Positions 47,127 to 47,994 of a stretch of DNA of 47,994 bases are shown here, piece by piece. Source of the stretch: Prevotella sp. AGR2160 (lineage in GTDB: Bacteria > Bacteroidota > Bacteroidia > Bacteroidales > Bacteroidaceae); the NCBI RefSeq assembly GCF_000424185.1, contig NZ_AUJK01000021.1, positions 1 to 47,994 of the forward strand, given 5' to 3'. A program made the translations under genes and the position numbers. The stretch's first letter is position 1; the number at the start of each line of letters is the position of its first letter. The notes below the pieces were generated by a model. The model did no database searches and had not been told where the DNA came from. It was given only the letters and a program-made list of their open reading frames with translations.

Positions 47127-47127
47127 A

Positions 47128-47233
47128 ACGAAAACCAAAAAAACAAAATAAAAACCGGCTGCGCGTTCACGGGGCATCGGACGATATTATTTTTTGGGCA
47201 ACGGATGACACGGATTTTCACGGACATTGATCC
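47128..47233 (-). repeat. Right ~105-bp inverted repeat flanking glnN
   Basis: Reverse complement of the left copy (44506-44610); it starts right after the terminator T-run and ends CACGGACATTGATCC. Confidence 0.85.
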
Positions 47234-47236
47234 TTT

Positions 47237-47307
47237 GTAGGTGTCGTCCTATTGCGGCCACGCAAGGAAGATGGGGAATATGTAGGGACATGATTCATCA
47301 TGATCCG
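47237..47307. repeat. Adjacent family B and family A palindromes
   Basis: Degenerate family B at 47237-47263 (GTAGGTGTCGTCC-tat-TGCGGCCACGC) and family A at 47283-47307 (TAGGGACATGAT...ATCATGATCCG). The same B-then-A pairing, with matching linker AGGAAGATGGGGAATATGTA, also occurs at 3903-3974 in reverse. Confidence 0.8.
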
Positions 47308-47770
47308 ACGGCAAACGCTATATGAAGAAGGAAGCCCTCGACAGATGGGCAATGAGGGATCGTACAGGGACATCAGAATCGTGCAGGCACGTCATATAGC
47401 CAGATTCGTGCAGCATTGCCACATCCGCCGATTCAGGAAAACGGGCTGTTAGCTTTCGTAAGGACACCTCAGAAATGAGCGCTCGTTGAGGGACGAATTT
47501 TCGTGCAGAACAGTGGACCGCCTTCGGGTGGGTTTCCGCTGCAAAGGTACGAACTAACCGGCATTCCCACAACGGCCAATTGTGCACATACGTACTAAAA
47601 ATACTTAATTCATATCTTATCCTATCTTCTAACGCCCTAATGGAAATAACTCAACTTTCGCAAGTGAATTTTTGTATTTCTAATTTCGCATATTCATGCA
47701 CGAACATGTGATGGAGATGTGAGTTCCCAGAAATGGCTGCATGCATTAACTCCATATAGTCCGCAGAAAC
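47308..47770. other. Gene-poor region before the right-edge transposase
   Basis: No gene I can support. A minus-strand frame of 89 codons (47318-47587) has no recognised domain and contains a promoter-like TACCTTTG on its own strand (near 47547), so it is more likely non-coding repeat or remnant DNA. The motif ACTTTCGCAAGTGAATT near 47655-47671 may be the terminal end of the insertion sequence to its right. Confidence 0.45.
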
Positions 47771-47994
47771 CTACTCCGCAATTTCTGTGACTACCTCAAC
47801 TATAAGATTCCAGATCTTGTCCACAATCGTCATTTCGGCGGTACCTGTTGTTACCTCTCCAAAGAGTCCGCCTATAGTTTCATAGGAATCAAAACGCTTT
47901 GCATAACACAATATATTGTATTGTATGATGGTGAGAGTTACGCTTGCGATCTGTGCCGTGAAGTTTCTTGCCTGGCATTTGCCCAGTCCGAGCA
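47771..47994 (-). CDS. Transposase C-terminus (IS4-like DDE family), 5' end outside window
   Basis: An open minus-strand frame enters from the window edge and stops at TAG 47773-47771, giving the last 73 residues. The segment GLGKCQARNFTAQIASVTL, then IIQYNILCYAKRFDSYETIG and GLFGEV is the typical end of IS4-like transposases of Bacteroidales, after the catalytic glutamate helix. The catalytic DDE residues themselves lie beyond the edge, so intactness cannot be judged. Confidence 0.75.
   Translation of the reverse strand, partial: LGLGKCQARNFTAQIASVTLTIIQYNILCYAKRFDSYETIGGLFGEVTTGTAEMTIVDKIWNLIVEVVTEIAE

Noticed and set aside
47318..47587. 89-codon minus-strand frame
   Set aside because: No recognised domain; a promoter-like TACCTTTG lies inside on the same strand. 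I treat it as non-coding or remnant DNA.

Overview
The window looks like a chromosomal segment of an anaerobic gut Bacteroidales, most likely Prevotellaceae (Prevotella/Segatella type). The basis is the Bacteroidetes promoter signature (TAnnTTTG -7 boxes in front of almost every transcription unit), a SusC/SusD glycan locus, a type III glutamine synthetase, hybrid cluster protein, single-chain Fe-S L-serine dehydratase, lipoproteins with Bacteroidetes-type lipoboxes and DUF4250/DUF4369 proteins. The genus is an inference.

Layout. 1-1.25 kb: tail of an IS30-type transposase and a gene-poor, decayed stretch. 1.28-5.6 kb (minus strand): HIT hydrolase, greA, sdaA, tRNA-Val(GAC) and hcp, the last with a candidate CRP/FNR-type operator. 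5.8-11.2 kb (plus): tRNA-Leu(UAA), a cysteine-less TlpA-like lipoprotein, prmC, recX, comF and a large HhH outer-membrane-type protein. 11.7-17.7 kb (minus): glutaminyl-cyclase-like M28 hydrolase, a fused C26/M19 peptidase, an Lrp/AsnC regulator and three FKBP prolyl isomerases. 17.8-25.3 kb: sirtuin, ribD, a cysteine-pair lipoprotein, argH, an SRPBCC protein and pyrE, then divergently argS, an RNase H and a 51-residue protein. 25.4-43.0 kb (minus): a complete beta-mannan utilization locus. 43.2-47.1 kb (plus): DUF4250 protein, a two-gene module of unknown function and glnN between ~105-bp inverted repeats. The right edge carries the C-terminal end of a second transposase.

How the mannan locus works (inference from families). 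The surface GH26 lipoprotein cuts mannan; SGBP, SusD and SusC bind and import oligosaccharides; a periplasmic GH36 removes galactose and an SGNH-type esterase removes acetyl groups. A GPH symporter imports mannobiose, a 2-epimerase converts it to mannosyl-glucose, and a GH130 phosphorylase yields mannose-1-phosphate and glucose. An AraC regulator sits between the two operons. Both operon promoters share a 15-bp element at identical spacing from the -7 box, and the GH36 promoter is straddled by a 22-bp inverted repeat.

A second theme is dense short-repeat content. At least four palindromic families recur between genes. One carries the TAG stop codon of five different genes. GC-rich palindromic elements have also been absorbed in frame into prmC and into the signal peptide of a lipoprotein.
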